Assembly: GCA_907163375.1 (NCBI GenBank)
Contig: CAJQUW010006977.1
Span: 1-64,000 of the forward strand
Direction of reading: 5' to 3'
From: Prostheceraeus crozeri
Taxonomy: Eukaryota > Platyhelminthes > Polycladida > Euryleptidae
Length of the DNA: 64,000 nucleotides
Positions 23,384 through 34,998 of this stretch are shown here, piece after piece (within the stretch, counting starts at the first letter, position 1; each line of letters starts with the position of its first letter). Position numbers and translations under genes: made by a program. The notes under the pieces are model-generated. The model searched no databases and was not told where the DNA came from. It saw only the letters and a program-made list of their open reading frames with translations.

Positions 23384-25723
23384 CATTGATATAGAAAGGG
23401 GAAGATTGCGCGGTCTGCGATATCCACGTGTATCTGAAATGAAGCCAGGTGACTCACGAACGGCATGTGTTGTAGTGGCAGAAAGATAGAACTGATAGCA
23501 CATCACACGTGTTATCCTTATATAATGGCAAAGTGCATTCTTGCCTCTCAGTCGATTTTGATTATGGTAAAGAGCTGTTGCGTACCTTTGTGCTCGAATA
23601 GAGCAACTAAAGGAACTCATCTATCCTTCCATGCTTTCCCTCTGTCAAATCCAGAGAGAACACTGCAATGGACTATCGCGATCCGACGAAAACATTTTCA
23701 ATCTAAGAAAGGTTTCAGTTTCGTTTGCTCCGTCCATTTCTCAGACTCGGATTATAAAACTGGTGATACGATCTACAGAAGAGATGGGAAAGATGTCGTC
23801 GAACCTTTGAACCATCGAGTGCTTAGAAAGGATGTTATTCCCTCTCTGTTTCCCGGTTATCCTGTTTATATGGATGGTTCCTCTCGCCCTAAACGACGTA
23901 AATCGCCCATGAAACGGGACATCTGTGAAATTGTGACCCCAATTTCTTTCGACGAAAGCTTCACATCCACATCAAAAGATCAATCAGTCCAAGTCAACAT
24001 GTAAGTGTTCAATTATTTACTCAATTCATCAGAATAGTGAAATATAGACGTCCTTATAAATTATGTTGAATAGTACACGTTATGAATTTACATGTCCTTT
24101 ACGTATCTTCATAAATTGTTGAATAGTAGGGTATTTTCTTGCCTTCATAAATTATTAGAGTTTGTAGGACAAGAATTGTACATATTATTATTAATTACAT
24201 GAGACCCTTCGAAATTTGTTACATGAATAGTAATTATGATAATAATCGAGGATGTTGACACAGTTATGCGAACTTTGATAAATAGTTTACAACACAAAAT
24301 ATCTCGCAGTGACGCGTATAATCAACTACTCAATACTTAACAAAATATTTTATGTTTTAGCTGTTCATGTCCCGAATTGAGACGCAAGATAAAAACAAAA
24401 GACCAAAGAATTCGACGTCAAAAGAAAAGTATAACATCTTTTAAAAGCCTCATAGCTGGATTGAAGAAAAAAGACCTGATTGACTCTCGTCAACAAGAAT
24501 CATTTAGTGGATTAAGCCTGAAATTGTTTGAGGATGAATTCAAAAATTCCCAAAGACATCCCTGTGGTTATCGTTACTGTAATGACGTAGCCAAATTTGT
24601 TATTTCCTTACATTATTACAGTCCCAAAGCATACAAACTGGTCAGATCCGTTCTTCACTTATCACACCCATCAACAATTCGAGCATGGGCTTCAAATGTT
24701 GACTGTAGCCCTGGGATACTGGAAAATGTTTTTCACTATTTGTCGAAAGCTATCGAACGTGACCCAAGAATGCGGGAATGTTCTCTCATAGCGGATGAAA
24801 TGAGTATACGGAAATTGTGTGAGTGAGATTCTTCACGGTAAGTAGGCCTAGCATATGAAACTTTTGTAAATCTATAATCGAAAATAAGTATTGTATCTAT
24901 CGAGTGCATCGCAGCATATATGAATTTAATCTTACTTTTCCTATAATAAGCATTTTTTATTAAATTATTGATCATGTATACGCACTATCCGTACTCTTAT
25001 TGATCGTGTCAATCAATTTCATAATATAGGCATATAAAAAGTAAATGCTATTAATACCTCTATTCAAGGACATAATGATTAAACTAGATATTATGCATTA
25101 ATTATAGTAATTCCTCATTACAGAGGGATGTTTATTGGCGGCGAGGATTATGGTGGTGGGCCGATTCCCGAAACTACTGCGACTAGTGCACTGGTTTTGC
25201 AATTTGTTGCTCTCCGTGGGAGATGGAAAATCCCAGTGGCATATTTTTTCACTGATCATGTCAAAAGTGAAATGCTTGCATCCGTTATACGCGATACAAT
25301 CCACAGAGCTTACGAATGTGGTATTCATGTCAAAGCTGTGGTATCTGATGGTCTTGCTGCCGATTTCAAAGCTGGACAATGTCTTGGCGCCAACATGGCG
25401 ACCAATACCACCGATCACTCATTTTTTGTGAACAAATTTTTTGTGATGTTTTAACAATATTTCAGCCTATCCGCTGTATGTACGAGTGTATGTTTCAGAT
25501 AACATTTGCTATGGCTCTATATAAGATAGCGAAGTGAAAGGAATTTTCTTATGTACTTCGTACAGAAATACATATAGACAATGCTTAGATGCGCATTTGA
25601 GACTGTCTGATTTAGGGAAGCTAACGCCCGTTCACTTTCTGCCACTATTACACGATCGCCAGTGTCAACCGCTGGCTTCACTTTCTCGCGAGACTGCGTT
25701 ATCTTCTCCTTTCTACATCAATG
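23384..25723 (+). mobile_element. P-type (THAP9-like) DNA transposon, deleted copy
   Basis: The left end begins CATTGATATAGAAAGGGGAA; the right end in reverse begins CATTGATGTAGAAAGGAGAA. They form imperfect terminal repeats of about 35 bp. Both flanks carry TTTCTAAT (23,376-23,383 and 25,724-25,731), an exact 8-bp duplication, as P elements make. The interrupted host repeat has an intact copy at 27,300. The element holds a THAP-domain transposase gene that is truncated and frameshifted, and at 2.3 kb it is an internally deleted derivative. Confidence 0.85.
23564..25454 (+). pseudogene. P-element/THAP9-like transposase, frameshifted and truncated
   Basis: The start is chosen at 23,564, where the THAP domain begins (MVKSCCVPLCSN, later FVCSVHFSDSDY and the IPSLFPGYP box). 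Exon 1 ends before GTAAGT at 24,001; exon 2 starts near 24,360 and contains a coiled segment and the DEMSIRK motif with a catalytic-type Asp. A donor GTAAGT at about 24,838 and an acceptor near 25,122 join it to GMFIGGEDYGGG, then WKIPVAYFF and VVSDGLAADF. The frame is broken just after DEMSIRK, consistent with loss of one base, and everything beyond the second Asp is missing. The gene is therefore dead. Confidence 0.8.
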
Positions 25724-25993
25724 TTTCTAATTTCCTTAACCTATGGTGACCATTGTCCTATTCTATTTCCACTACCAGCATCTGTAGTCGGTGCAATATA
25801 TTAGACGTCTGTTTTTTGAACGTGCATTTGGAAGTGTTTGGAATCTATGGTATCTGTATATTAACAGTAAGAATAAGTAGTGTTATAAGTCTTATGATTT
25901 CCATTTTTACCAGATATTGGGCCAAAACTGATCAATTTTAATTCGTTGCCACGAGAAAGCTCCATTGAGTTCTTTTAAGAACTGATTAATCCA

Positions 25994-26870
25994 ATGGCGA
26001 AGATGCCAGTGAAGGAAAGTGGAAGGTACCCTTGTGGAGTGTGTAGAACAGGAGATGGCAGAAATTCTATTCGTTGCTCTAAATGTCGAAAGTGGATCCA
26101 TCACAGGTCCATCACACGAACTTGCATAGCCTCCGCGACGACCCACTTTTTGAATGCCGTCGCTGCAAGGGTGAGCTTCCTGACATTCATCCACAAATCC
26201 AGGAGGTGATAATCGGGGATAGTGCTTTCGAGGTGGTGGAGTCTTTCTGCTACTTTGGCGATGTATTAGACAACTCAGGTGGATGTTCTGGTGCTGTCAC
26301 CGCCCGTATAAGATCTGCATGGAAGAATTTTCACGATTTGCTGCCCATTCTCACAAATAAGAGTATCTCTTTACGGCGTAGAGGCCATGTCTTTGAATCC
26401 TGTGTGAGAAGTGTTTTGCTATATGCAGCTGAAACATGGCCACTCAGAAATGAAGAAATGACTCGTTTGGCTAGAAACGACAGCGCCATGGTACGTTGGA
26501 TCTGCGCAGTTAAGTTATGTGAGCGCCGCTCTATGAATGAGCTCAGGCAGATGCTCGGTCTTTACGACTTCGAGGCTTCGCTTCGTAGGCATCGGTTGCG
26601 GTGGTTCGGTCATCTGGAGCGTATGCCATCTTAGGCATGGCCAAGGCAAGCCCTGGACCTGGTAATCCCTGGACCCAACATCAGAGGAGGTCAAATAAAG
26701 AAATGGTCGCACAATATCAGGAAAGACCTGGAGCTGATGAAACTCAATCCTGCTGTCGCCCAAGATAGAGAAGAGTGGAGAAGAAGAATTCACCCGAATC
26801 GACACAAGACTGCCGTCTCACCCCCACACCTGGGGAAAAGAGACGTTAAACGGGGGTAAGGTAAGGTAAT
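25994..26870 (+). pseudogene. LINE ORF2 C-terminus with PHD-like start
   Basis: 25,994-26,110 encodes a Cys/His motif, YPCGVCRTGDGRNSIRCSKC followed by RKWIHHR, like the PHD-type fingers of some LINEs. The frame at 26,083-26,634 reads ESFCYFGDVLDNSGG, RIRSAWKNFHDLLP, VLLYAAETWPL and RRHRLRWFGHLERM, the region after the reverse transcriptase. The polymerase itself is absent, so the element is internally deleted or rearranged. The 3' end near 26,860 has GACGTTAAACGGGGGTAAGG followed by a GGTAA repeat. Confidence 0.7.
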
Positions 26871-28620
26871 GGCTACAGTGGCATTGCATCTGTAGACTTG
26901 CGGATTGGAGAACGCCATCAGTCCTCCTCAGGACTACTTCAATTAATAATTTGAATTAGTAAGCATTATATTCTATTATAAATGGCTGCTGGGATGATTT
27001 TCATCATCGTATGAGAATTCCAATGTCATTTACAATAATGATGAATTGTCGATTACAGTGGAGGATTTAATTGCCTGCACAGAACACTTCGCAATCAAAC
27101 CAGGCAGCTGCTTCAACCACTTCATCGCGACGCAAGTCGGGGAAAACTCGAACTACACCTTTTTAAGATTAATTTCAGATATCCCAACTTTAATTTCCGT
27201 CAATAGTACTGATATTTTTGATGCTGTTACACTAGTTGAAGAACTTTGCTCACTTGTTGAATCTTGAATTTCATGAAGCACTGTATTATAGGCGCATTAC
27301 GAAACCTACGATAACAAATAGATTCAAGAGAAGAAATGGTATTTCCAGTTGTAGTCGTAGGCATAGTATGTAGCATTTGTTTGATTGCATTCGGTGCACA
27401 TGCTTCTATTGCTTACATCCATTATCAACTTTACATTATCCATTTTCCATTTGTCCACCATTACCATTATCCATGGTCAATGATACGCCATGCACAGTCT
27501 TAGTTCAAGTGTACACGATGATTAGTTCAATTGTATTCAGTGCAGTGGCATCATTGTACTTGCCTCTATTGTTTACCTCCACTTTTCTATTTTTATCCAT
27601 CGGTTTCTTGTTACTTTATAATATCCATTTTTCATCAACTTAACTATTGGTGACCATTGTCCGTTTCTATTTCAGCTACCAGCATCTGTAGCCAGTACAG
27701 TATATCAGGTGTTGAACGTGTATGGGGCATGGTTTGGAAACAATTTTGGCATTATACATTAAGAAGGAGTACTATTAGTGCTACAAGTCTTAAAATTTAC
27801 AGATTTACCAGCTATTGGGCCAAACCTGATCAATTTAAATTCGAAGCCGCAAGAAAATTGAGTTCTTTTAAGAACTGGCTAATTCAATGGTAACAACAGC
27901 GATGCATTTGCACACCTTCGGATTAGAAGACGTGATCAGTCATCAGGACTGGAGATTTTTCTCTAGATATTTTGGAAAAGTGCAGAGATCCATTAGAAAA
28001 ATTGATTGCAGTGTTCAAATATACAATTTCTGTAGGTTCATCGCAGTGTTTCACTCATTAAATACGTGAAAGTGTTGCACTAAGGAGTTCGACAAACAAC
28101 AACTTGACTTCTCTGCATAGCAAAATAAGTCCGGACGAACCCAAACATCTGCAGCCATGTAGCTTCCAGAAATGAAAACGACGTGAAATAAGAACACGTT
28201 ATAAATCATAATTGTTCAAGCTCAGCAGTCAGAATGTAGGATACATGTTACAGGAATCTATCTCAGCTTCTTGATTGGAAGTTTACATATCATCGCCATT
28301 CACCAAATAACAATACATTATCCTACATTTAGTCTGAAATGTGTCACATTTGAGGAATTTCTCTTAGTTAAGCTATATTTGAGGAATTTTTGAGGATTTG
28401 AGGAGTAAAAAAAATATTTGAGGAATCTGAGGAATTTGAGGAGTAATCACAGGCCTGCCATTAGAAACACGCATAGCAAAAGCTCGCTACATCAAATACA
28501 ATTCACCACAGATAAATCGCAAACGCGAACTTGTAGAGTTCTGAATCTGATTGCTGATATCTGCCTCTGATGGTATAAATGTTACTCTGTGCAACTTACG
28601 GAAGACTTTGCCGATTGACT
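26871..28620. other. No gene outside the repeat copy
   Basis: Apart from the repeat at 27,300-27,895, no gene is recognisable. A segment near 26,925-27,020 (CTCCTCAGGACTACTTCAATTAA and ATGGCTGCTGGGATGATTTTCATCATCG) recurs near 28,780-28,865, so another diverged repeat is present here. The 28,370-28,445 stretch is a short array of TTTGAGGAATTTT-like units. Confidence 0.4.
27300..27895. repeat. Interspersed repeat, copy 2 (uninterrupted)
   Basis: Diverged second copy of the repeat that is split at 22,980-25,995. It keeps the order: pyrimidine-rich CCATTATCC motifs, GGTGACCATTGTCCG, CTACCAGCATCTGTAG, ATTGGGCCAAACCTGATCAA and TTCTTTTAAGAACTGG. No frame is conserved between copies, so it is probably a non-coding element. 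Confidence 0.6.
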
Positions 28621-28624
28621 TTGC

Positions 28625-28660
28625 GCCGCTGACGAGGGCAGAATTCCCGAAACGTTCGGC
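28625..28660 (+). ncRNA. Minimal type I hammerhead ribozyme motif
   Basis: The order is stem I (GCCG, 28,625-28,628), core CTGACGA (28,629-28,635), stem II closed by GGG/CCC (28,636-28,648), core GAAA with a following C (28,649-28,653), a one-to-two base stem III, GTT as an NUH cleavage triplet, and stem I return CGGC (28,657-28,660). Minimal hammerheads with a very short stem III are known from Penelope-like elements, whose remains are nearby on both sides. All core positions are intact. Confidence 0.65.
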
Positions 28661-29595
28661 ACATGTAAATTTTTGTTTTATTAACTTCGACTTTTGGTCA
28701 ATATATATAAAGGAGTGAACATCTTTACTTTTCCATGATGAAAACATTGAATGGCAAAAATCTCCTTTTGGCGACCATCATCTGGACTACTTCAATTAAA
28801 TATTCAAATTATTAAGAATGATGTTTTATCATAAATGACTGATGGGATGATTTTCATCATCGTATGAGAATTAATTTCAGCTGTAGTGAGATTAATTTCC
28901 GATATCATAGTTTTAAATTCAGTCCATGCAACATTATTTTCAGCATCCACTTTGATATTTGCATAGAAACAGTGAGTTTCGTTGCAAGAAGTGAGCGATG
29001 AAATTATCACTCCTAACTTATGGTGCGGGAGTGCGCATGCACAAATGAAGTGTGATATAATAAATACCATCCCAAGTTATCACAATTCTCTTATTTGAAA
29101 GGAGCAAATTTTGAAATTTGTGCACAGTCATTCCATCTATCGAATTGTTTCAAACATAAGAAATTTTTTAAAACTATTTTTCCGGAAATCCACCATCTGT
29201 ATTCAAAATTAAAGTTAAAAAGTCACAAGCTTTCGGTGGTCATGCTACACACCTTATTCATGTGAGAATGATGCAACATTGAATTGTTACACTCTGACGT
29301 TGCATATGCAGCTACAGAATGGAATTTCACTTGCATTGACATGAAGCGATAAATCGCATACAGCTCTCTGTATGGGACATGTAGTGGCTGCATTTCACTT
29401 GCAACAACAGTTACGAATTAATTCTTTGTCTTGTTTGACGCTAGATGTAAATCAATGAAAGTGATATTTAATCAGATCACTGCAGTCGTTCTAATCAGTT
29501 GTTCTGATTAGATGAATGTCCAGCAAATTCAACTCACTATCTGCAATATAAGTCCTGGATATTCATGTCACACCTTATCTGAGGTACTACGAACT
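28661..29595. other. No recognisable gene
   Basis: AT-rich sequence. The block around 29,280-29,400 (GTTACACTCTG, GCATATGCA, TTTCACTTGCATT, ACATGAAG) is related to 30,270-30,390, indicating a further diverged repeat on both sides of the Penelope arm. No coding frame can be supported. Confidence 0.4.
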
Positions 29596-29596
29596 A

Positions 29597-29800
29597 TGGA
29601 GGCGTCTAGATTTTCAATAGTATCAAGTCAACAAATAGAAGATGTGGTGAAGAATACCAAGTCTAAGAACACAGAACGCAACAGTATTTAGTGCATGCGA
29701 CTGTATAATGATTGGGCTACATGGAGAAACTCTGAAACTGATCAAACTGTTCCACTGCTGGATGAACTACCCACTGCTTCGTCAAGAAAAGTTGTCACGT
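29597..29800 (+). pseudogene. Crypton-type recombinase copy B, 5' fragment
   Basis: The frame begins like the Crypton protein at 31,047: an initial segment with SRFSIVSSQQIEDVV, then SKNT.RNS and LYNDWATWRNSE. It stops being Crypton-like at about 29,800, where a Penelope-like arm begins. The rest of this gene plausibly continues at 36,534. It has an internal stop and at least one frameshift. Confidence 0.65.
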
Positions 29801-29805
29801 TGACT

Positions 29806-30247
29806 GATTAGCGTTCTGAAGCAATGACAAAACAAGACATTACACGAATTTGCAAGAATTTAAGCTAGTAGGAAAAACAATTATTTATTTAAAAACCTTT
29901 AGGAGGTATGACATACCGTTGTAATCTGCAGTGTGATTGATCTTAGGTTGATACTCTTTTATCATTAAAGCTTCTACAACATTTATATGATAATTACTGT
30001 TCCCTTTATACCTTATGCGAAATTGATTACTTATATCATACGTACAATGATTACATGTATTGATATGTTTGTAAACTGCTGTATCTGTACTTCTATGCTC
30101 TTCGATCCTTTGTTGGAGTCTTCGTTTGGTTTTGCCAATATATTGGCTGCTTGGATCACCCAAGCATGTGAATTCATAGACCACACAAGACTTCAGCAAA
30201 GGTCCCGATTTGCATTTCAATGAGAAGTATGATTTTACTTTCGTAGT
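29806..30247 (-). pseudogene. Penelope-like GIY-YIG endonuclease arm (inverted copy)
   Basis: The minus-strand frame 29,885-30,220 encodes a GIY-YIG nuclease as found at the C-terminus of Penelope-like elements: VVYEFTCLGD, then QYIGKTKRRLQQRIEEH, and the later EALMIKEYQPKINH. The whole 442-bp block is a near-perfect inverted copy of about 36,054-36,497. It starts with no RT in front of it, so it is a truncated terminal piece; Penelope-like elements often have such inverted terminal fragments. Confidence 0.8.
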
Positions 30248-31046
30248 GTGTTACTGATAATTCTTCATTGTTACACTCTGGCCATGCATATGCATTAACT
30301 GTGGTAGTTTCAGTTACATCAACATGAAGTTCTAAATCACTTGCATTGCGTCCTCATGTAAGTGCAGTTGATGCAATTTCACTTGTTTCAACTGCTGAAT
30401 AAAGAAAAATAGATATCACTTTCTTAGATAGCGTTCGAGCTCCTCACAGCTTGTGTAAGTTGTATGAAACACAGATAGCGTCAGACTGTCTGACAAGGTA
30501 TTTCCACATTTTGCACACGCTGAAGTTTGTATGAAAGGCTCTGTCTCAACACAATTTTGTGACGCTATTCTAACTTCGAACGCTATGACAGCGCTAAGAT
30601 AGCATTTTCTAGCGCTATAGTAGAATAACACTGCCCGCCTGCATAGATTGATCTGTTGATTATCTGACCCAAGATTGCTATGGCTCGTAATTGCACATTG
30701 TGAATGTAACCGTAATTTCAACTTGTTCTGTTATCCAGATACGCTAAGATAGCGTTTCTTTATAACATAGCTGATAATCTCTTTGTACAACAGCGAACAC
30801 AATAGATTCTGTTGCCAGTCAAGACTTTCACACCTAGTTGCGTTGGAATAAGGGAATAGACAGAATGAATGCCCATACAAATTCATAGCGTTGTATTGTT
30901 ACTCTTTCATAAGTGTCTTCTTTTGATAAAGCAGTTGCTGATTGTATTTGATATGAAATCTATTCTTTAGATTGGCTTGTTAATAATTCTCATCACTAAT
31001 ATATAAATAGGATTTCTGAATTTTACCCTAAGCACATCTGATCACA
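30248..31046. other. Non-coding flank of Crypton copy A
   Basis: No gene. Short palindromic words based on AACGCTATCTTAGCG occur near 30,425, 30,590 and 30,735 and again near 34,345-34,370. They bracket the Crypton copy and the Tc1-like element. They could be end sequences of the Crypton or a host repeat. Confidence 0.35.
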
Positions 31047-32244
31047 ATGGCAGACCACAGCTTTGACGCTAGTCGATTTTCCATTGCGTCGTCTCAGGAC
31101 ATTGATCGCGTTGTTTCATGTTCACGGTCAAAGAACACCGTTAGAAATAGTTCCTGGTGCACAAAGTTATATGAAGATTGGGCCACTTGGAGAAACCAAC
31201 AATCTTCCACAACACAAGAAAATGATTACTTGGTTCCCCAACTAACAGATTTGTGGACGGCTCCAAAGGCTGACATTTCAAGAGCCTTGAAACATTTTAT
31301 ATTCGAGATCCGACGGCAGGATGGAACCGAGTATCCTCCCAATACTATTTACAATATTGTTTGCGGATTGGCCCGATTTATCCGAGAAGAAAGACCCGAC
31401 TGCAATATAATGGATAAGGAGGATTTCAATTTTGTGCAATTTGTCCGTGCTTTAGATGCCTGCATGAGAAATCTCACTTCTCGGGGCATCGGATCCCATC
31501 ACAAGAGAGCTGATCCGATATCAGAGGATAGTGAGCGAAACTATGGGATACCAATGCATTTTCCTTACATGATGGAAATGGACTATTGCGGGCCGTTTAC
31601 TTCTACAACTGTAAAGTTTTCGGGCTCAGAGCGTGCGACGAGCATCGCCAGATGCAACTGGAGCAATTCACGTTTTCAGAAGACGACCATGGGAAATTTG
31701 TTGAGTACACGGGTCGCGGCAACAAAGTCTTTTCCGTGGAATCCGCGATCGCAAGATACAAAACAAGTGTGTTCGACAATACGATAGCGATAACAATCGA
31801 TCGGTATATAAGATATTGAAACTTTACGTGAGCCGGCTTCGAAGCATGGGTGTTTTTACGGGAGCATTTTACCGTCGACCACTACGAAACATTATCCCAG
31901 ACCAGCCCAGATTCGCCACTTCTCCCGTTGCAGTCAATTCCATCAGAAAATTGTTGCCAGAGGCCGCATCCATAGCCGATATCAAAGGATACATCACGGC
32001 ACATTCTGGCAAAGTAACATGTGCGACAAGGCTATTCCGAGAAAATGTAGACGAGCAGTTAATAAAATCAAGAACTGGGCATCGAAGCAATGCTGTTGAA
32101 GCATACAAAAGAAAAGGCCCGGAGCAAGAAGTGATGCTTAGCAGCCTTCTAGACCCGCCTAAACCAAAGACTAAATTATGTAATTGCTTTCATACATCCA
32201 TTGATCAAATTGATTTTGATTTCAGTATAAATGTGTCTTTCTAA
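31047..32244 (+). pseudogene. Crypton-type tyrosine recombinase, copy A
   Basis: The N-terminal part (31,047-31,540) has YEDWATWRNQ and ALKHFIFEIRRQDGTEYPPN, then YNIVCGLARFIREE, typical of the ZMYM/KIAA1958-related Crypton recombinase family. A frameshifted continuation (31,586-31,819) carries YFYNCKVFGLRACDEHR with the catalytic-type Arg. The last frame (31,816-32,244) carries GYITAHSGKVTCATR (H-x-x-K/R region) and RTGHRSNAVEAYKR with the His and the likely nucleophilic Tyr. The catalytic layout is complete but the reading frame is broken at least twice. Confidence 0.75.
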
Positions 32245-32806
32245 ATTAATAAATTAGATCTGGAATTAATTGTTTTCTACAAATCTGAAATTGTGACAGT
32301 AGGCTACATTGATATGAATTAGAAAACAAAAAAAGCTGAATAAGTTTTAATACTGATGTTGGAACTCTTGTAACTTGACAAGTAGTAAACATGCAAAAAC
32401 ATTCCGCCAAAAAGGTGCATAAAATAAGATAGCTTTCATTTACAATTACAGACAACAACCAATTTCCTATTGTGTTAAGTAGCGTTTCTCAGAACTTCAA
32501 TAAATAGCGCATAGATTGGCGCTTCATGATAAAGAATAGCGCGTTCTGAAATACAGGTTTTCCTACACGACAACGGCAACTACCGAATCAAGAGCGGCAC
32601 TTTAATTTCTAAAACGTTAAAAGATATGATATTACGTCATTTCACAATTGAGAGCGACAACAATAAATAAATTGCAGCAAAATAGTTCAATTGTGTCTCT
32701 ATCAGATTAGTGAGCGGTATTTCACGTGAAGAATAAATGATATCTATTCGGTTTGATCCAGAGCCCTATATAGATGTCTTCACATCTGCTAAATTAACTT
32801 ATCAAT

Positions 32807-33774
32807 ATGGAGCGCCAGCGAATACCTTCTGATGTTAAACGCAGAATCATTATGGCTCACGAAGCCGGAGATGATTATATTGAAGCATAGAAATTAACAA
32901 TACCATAGAAAGTCTATTACTATTATGTACTATTATCTACTTCTATGTATTGAAGCCGCTCGAGTTCTCGGTGTAAAACGGGGTACTGCGTATTCAATAG
33001 TACATCGTTATATACTTGAAGGAGTCATTGAGCGTCCCAGAGGAGGAAGACGACACCAAAAGATGGACGAAGATATGGCAAATACTGTGGTAGAGATTGT
33101 CGAATCCCAACCGGAATTCACGTTAGCCCAAATCAAAGCTGATCTACAAGCGCGGATGCCGGACAAGCCATCTGTCTCAATTCAAACTATCAGCACATGT
33201 CTGAGAAATCGTCTTATCTTCTTAAAGAAAATGGAGACTGTTCAAGTCAACCGCAATAGCCATGACGTCAAAGTGGAAAGGGCCGAGTATGCGAACTGGT
33301 ATCTGCACACGATCAACGCAAACCATCCGCCAACATTTATTTTTGTGGACGAATCCGGCTTTAATTTATGGATCAGTCGCACACGAGGTCGTGCCAGACG
33401 GGGAGAGCGAGCTGTCAGGATTGTTCATGGACATCGCGGGCGGAATTTTACTCCCATCTTGACAGTCTCTAATGAAGGTGTCGTCCATCATGATTTCTAC
33501 GAAGGCGGAACCTCCTGTGAGAGATTTAACTCCTGGCTGGAAGAAGCGTCCGTTGCGGCTGGGGCTGGACCTCGTGTATTCGTCATGGATAATGCTCCGT
33601 GCCACAATAGAGCCCGTGAAGTCAGTTTGCGAGAGGGACACTCTATTAGGTACTTACCGCCCTACTCTCCATTTCTCAATATCGCAGAGAACGCGTTTTC
33701 CATGTGGAAAGCGGCTTTCAAGAGAGAAGTAGCTGAGATTCGTGAGCAGTTACACAAAGTGATCGGAATTTGAC
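32807..33774 (+). pseudogene. Tc1-like transposase, interrupted near its N-terminus
   Basis: The gene starts at 32,807 (MERQRIPSDVKRR) and the main frame continues to 33,771. It has a helix-turn-helix (ARVLGVKRGTAYSIVHR), a GRRH-type linker (RPRGGRRHQKMDED), and a DDE domain: IFVDESGFNLW, VFVMDNAPCHNR, and LPPYSPFLNIAENAF, where the Glu after about 32 residues would complete a DD(32)E triad. A 61-bp insertion at 32,887-32,947 introduces stop codons after the first 26 codons. Without it and one repeat copy the frame is continuous, so the gene was intact until that event. Confidence 0.8.
32887..32947. mobile_element. 61-bp insertion with 9-bp target duplication
   Basis: The insert is flanked by TATTGAAGC at 32,878-32,886 and 32,948-32,956. 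Together with the flanking C it starts CATAGAA and ends TTCTATG, so it has 7-bp inverted ends. It is AT-rich, has no coding capacity, and disrupts the Tc1-like transposase. It may be a miniature element end or a filler from aberrant repair. Confidence 0.55.
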
Positions 33775-34628
33775 GTTACTGCAACTCGCCTCCCAAAACA
33801 CGAGTGCCATCACTGCAAATAAGATGGGAAGGTCTTCCAGACGTATGGGCAGATTGATGCCTGGACTAATTAATCGCGAGGATGTCTTACAAAACCATCA
33901 ATGAATATTACGGTACTTGTTTTGTTTCATAATGGAATAAAAAATTTCAAGATTATCAAAACTTTTTTGTATTGTCTTACCTTTTCGTAAAAAAAGTTTT
34001 TAATGACTTACTGTATTACCTTTATGAATTAATATAATTATCAAACTTTTCCTTTTGACATATTTTACCTTTTCGAATTAAAAAATAAAAACTTTTTGTA
34101 TTGACTTACCTGTTAAATAAAATATAATTGAATATGAAAAGCCGTTTATGATTTCAGGTTGCCGCTCATTAAACTTATCAATCCATTAATAAACTCACTT
34201 ATTATCACTACCGACTAAAAACAATATCATTCAATTGAAAACGCTGCTGATTAACAGAAATACCGTTGTTGCATCTTAAAACATATTCTTTAATCTGATA
34301 GTCGCATTGTCGAACTGGAAAACCTGTACTTAGTTTGTCGGATAACGCTATCATAGCGCTAAGATAGCGTTCCAAAACACATCTGCAAACTGTTGACCAG
34401 CCAAAATTGCTAGTTATAGATATCTATGGTTGAAAAACGATTTCTATGCCATTCATTGAGGAACAATAAAGTACAAATTCCCTAATAGTTCAAGCAATTA
34501 CATAGAAATCGGCTAAGTGTGGTGATAAATCGCTTACATTACTCTGTCCAAAAAAAGTGTAACAATTCGTTGCAACACTCGTTTGTCGATCTCGGGCTTC
34601 GCCCTCGATCGTCACTGGTGATGCAACC

Positions 34629-34998
34629 TTCAATTGTCTTTGCAATTCGCAGTAATGGTTTTTTCTATTTGGTACTTTATTCCAAAATTATCGGTCTTTT
34701 TTGGTATGATGCTGTTTTTTAAACCAAATCTTAGTGTCTCATTTTCAATAGGAGAGAGCACGTATTTGCTTTTATTGACTATACAGTCCGGTGCTGGCAA
34801 TCTCTGTTGTATTTGCCAGCACGTATTTGCCAGCACCGGACTGTATAGTCAATAAAAGTAAATACGTGCTCTCTCCTATTGAAAATGAGACACTAAGATT
34901 TGGTTTAAAAAACAGCATCATACCAAAAAAGACCGATAATTTTGGAATAAAGTACCAAATAGAAAAAACCATTACTGCGAATTGCAAAGACAATGAAG
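34629..34998. repeat. Large palindrome at the 5' end of a Penelope-like element
   Basis: About 170 bp (34,629-34,800) is repeated inverted at 34,826-34,998 with a spacer of about 25 bp. The right arm is the 5' coding part of the Penelope-like element (segment LSPIENETLRFGLKNS). Terminal head-to-head duplication of this sort is a recurrent structure in Penelope-like insertions. Confidence 0.7.

Larger units (their letters stand above)
22980..25995. repeat. Interspersed repeat, copy 1, split by a P-type element
   Basis: Segments 22,980-23,383 and 25,732-25,995 together match the uninterrupted copy at 27,300-27,895. Shared stretches include the ATTATCCATTTTCCA block, the GTGACCATTGTCC block, ACCAGCATCTGTAG, and the terminal GAGTTCTTTTAAGAACTG. 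The interruption lies exactly at the P-type element with its target duplication. The repeat has no coding capacity that I can see. Confidence 0.65.
32552..34328 (+). mobile_element. Tc1-like (IS630/Tc1/mariner) element
   Basis: The left end TACAGGTTTTCCTACACGACAA and the right end in reverse TACAGGTTTTCCAGTTCGACAA are matching terminal repeats next to TA dinucleotides. The transposase frame lies inside in the expected orientation, and the 1.78-kb size is normal for the superfamily. AT-rich non-coding sequence fills 33,780-34,328. Confidence 0.75.

Noticed and set aside
31869-32108. Minus-strand frame opposite the Crypton C-terminus
   Set aside because: Antisense to a clear tyrosine-recombinase block.
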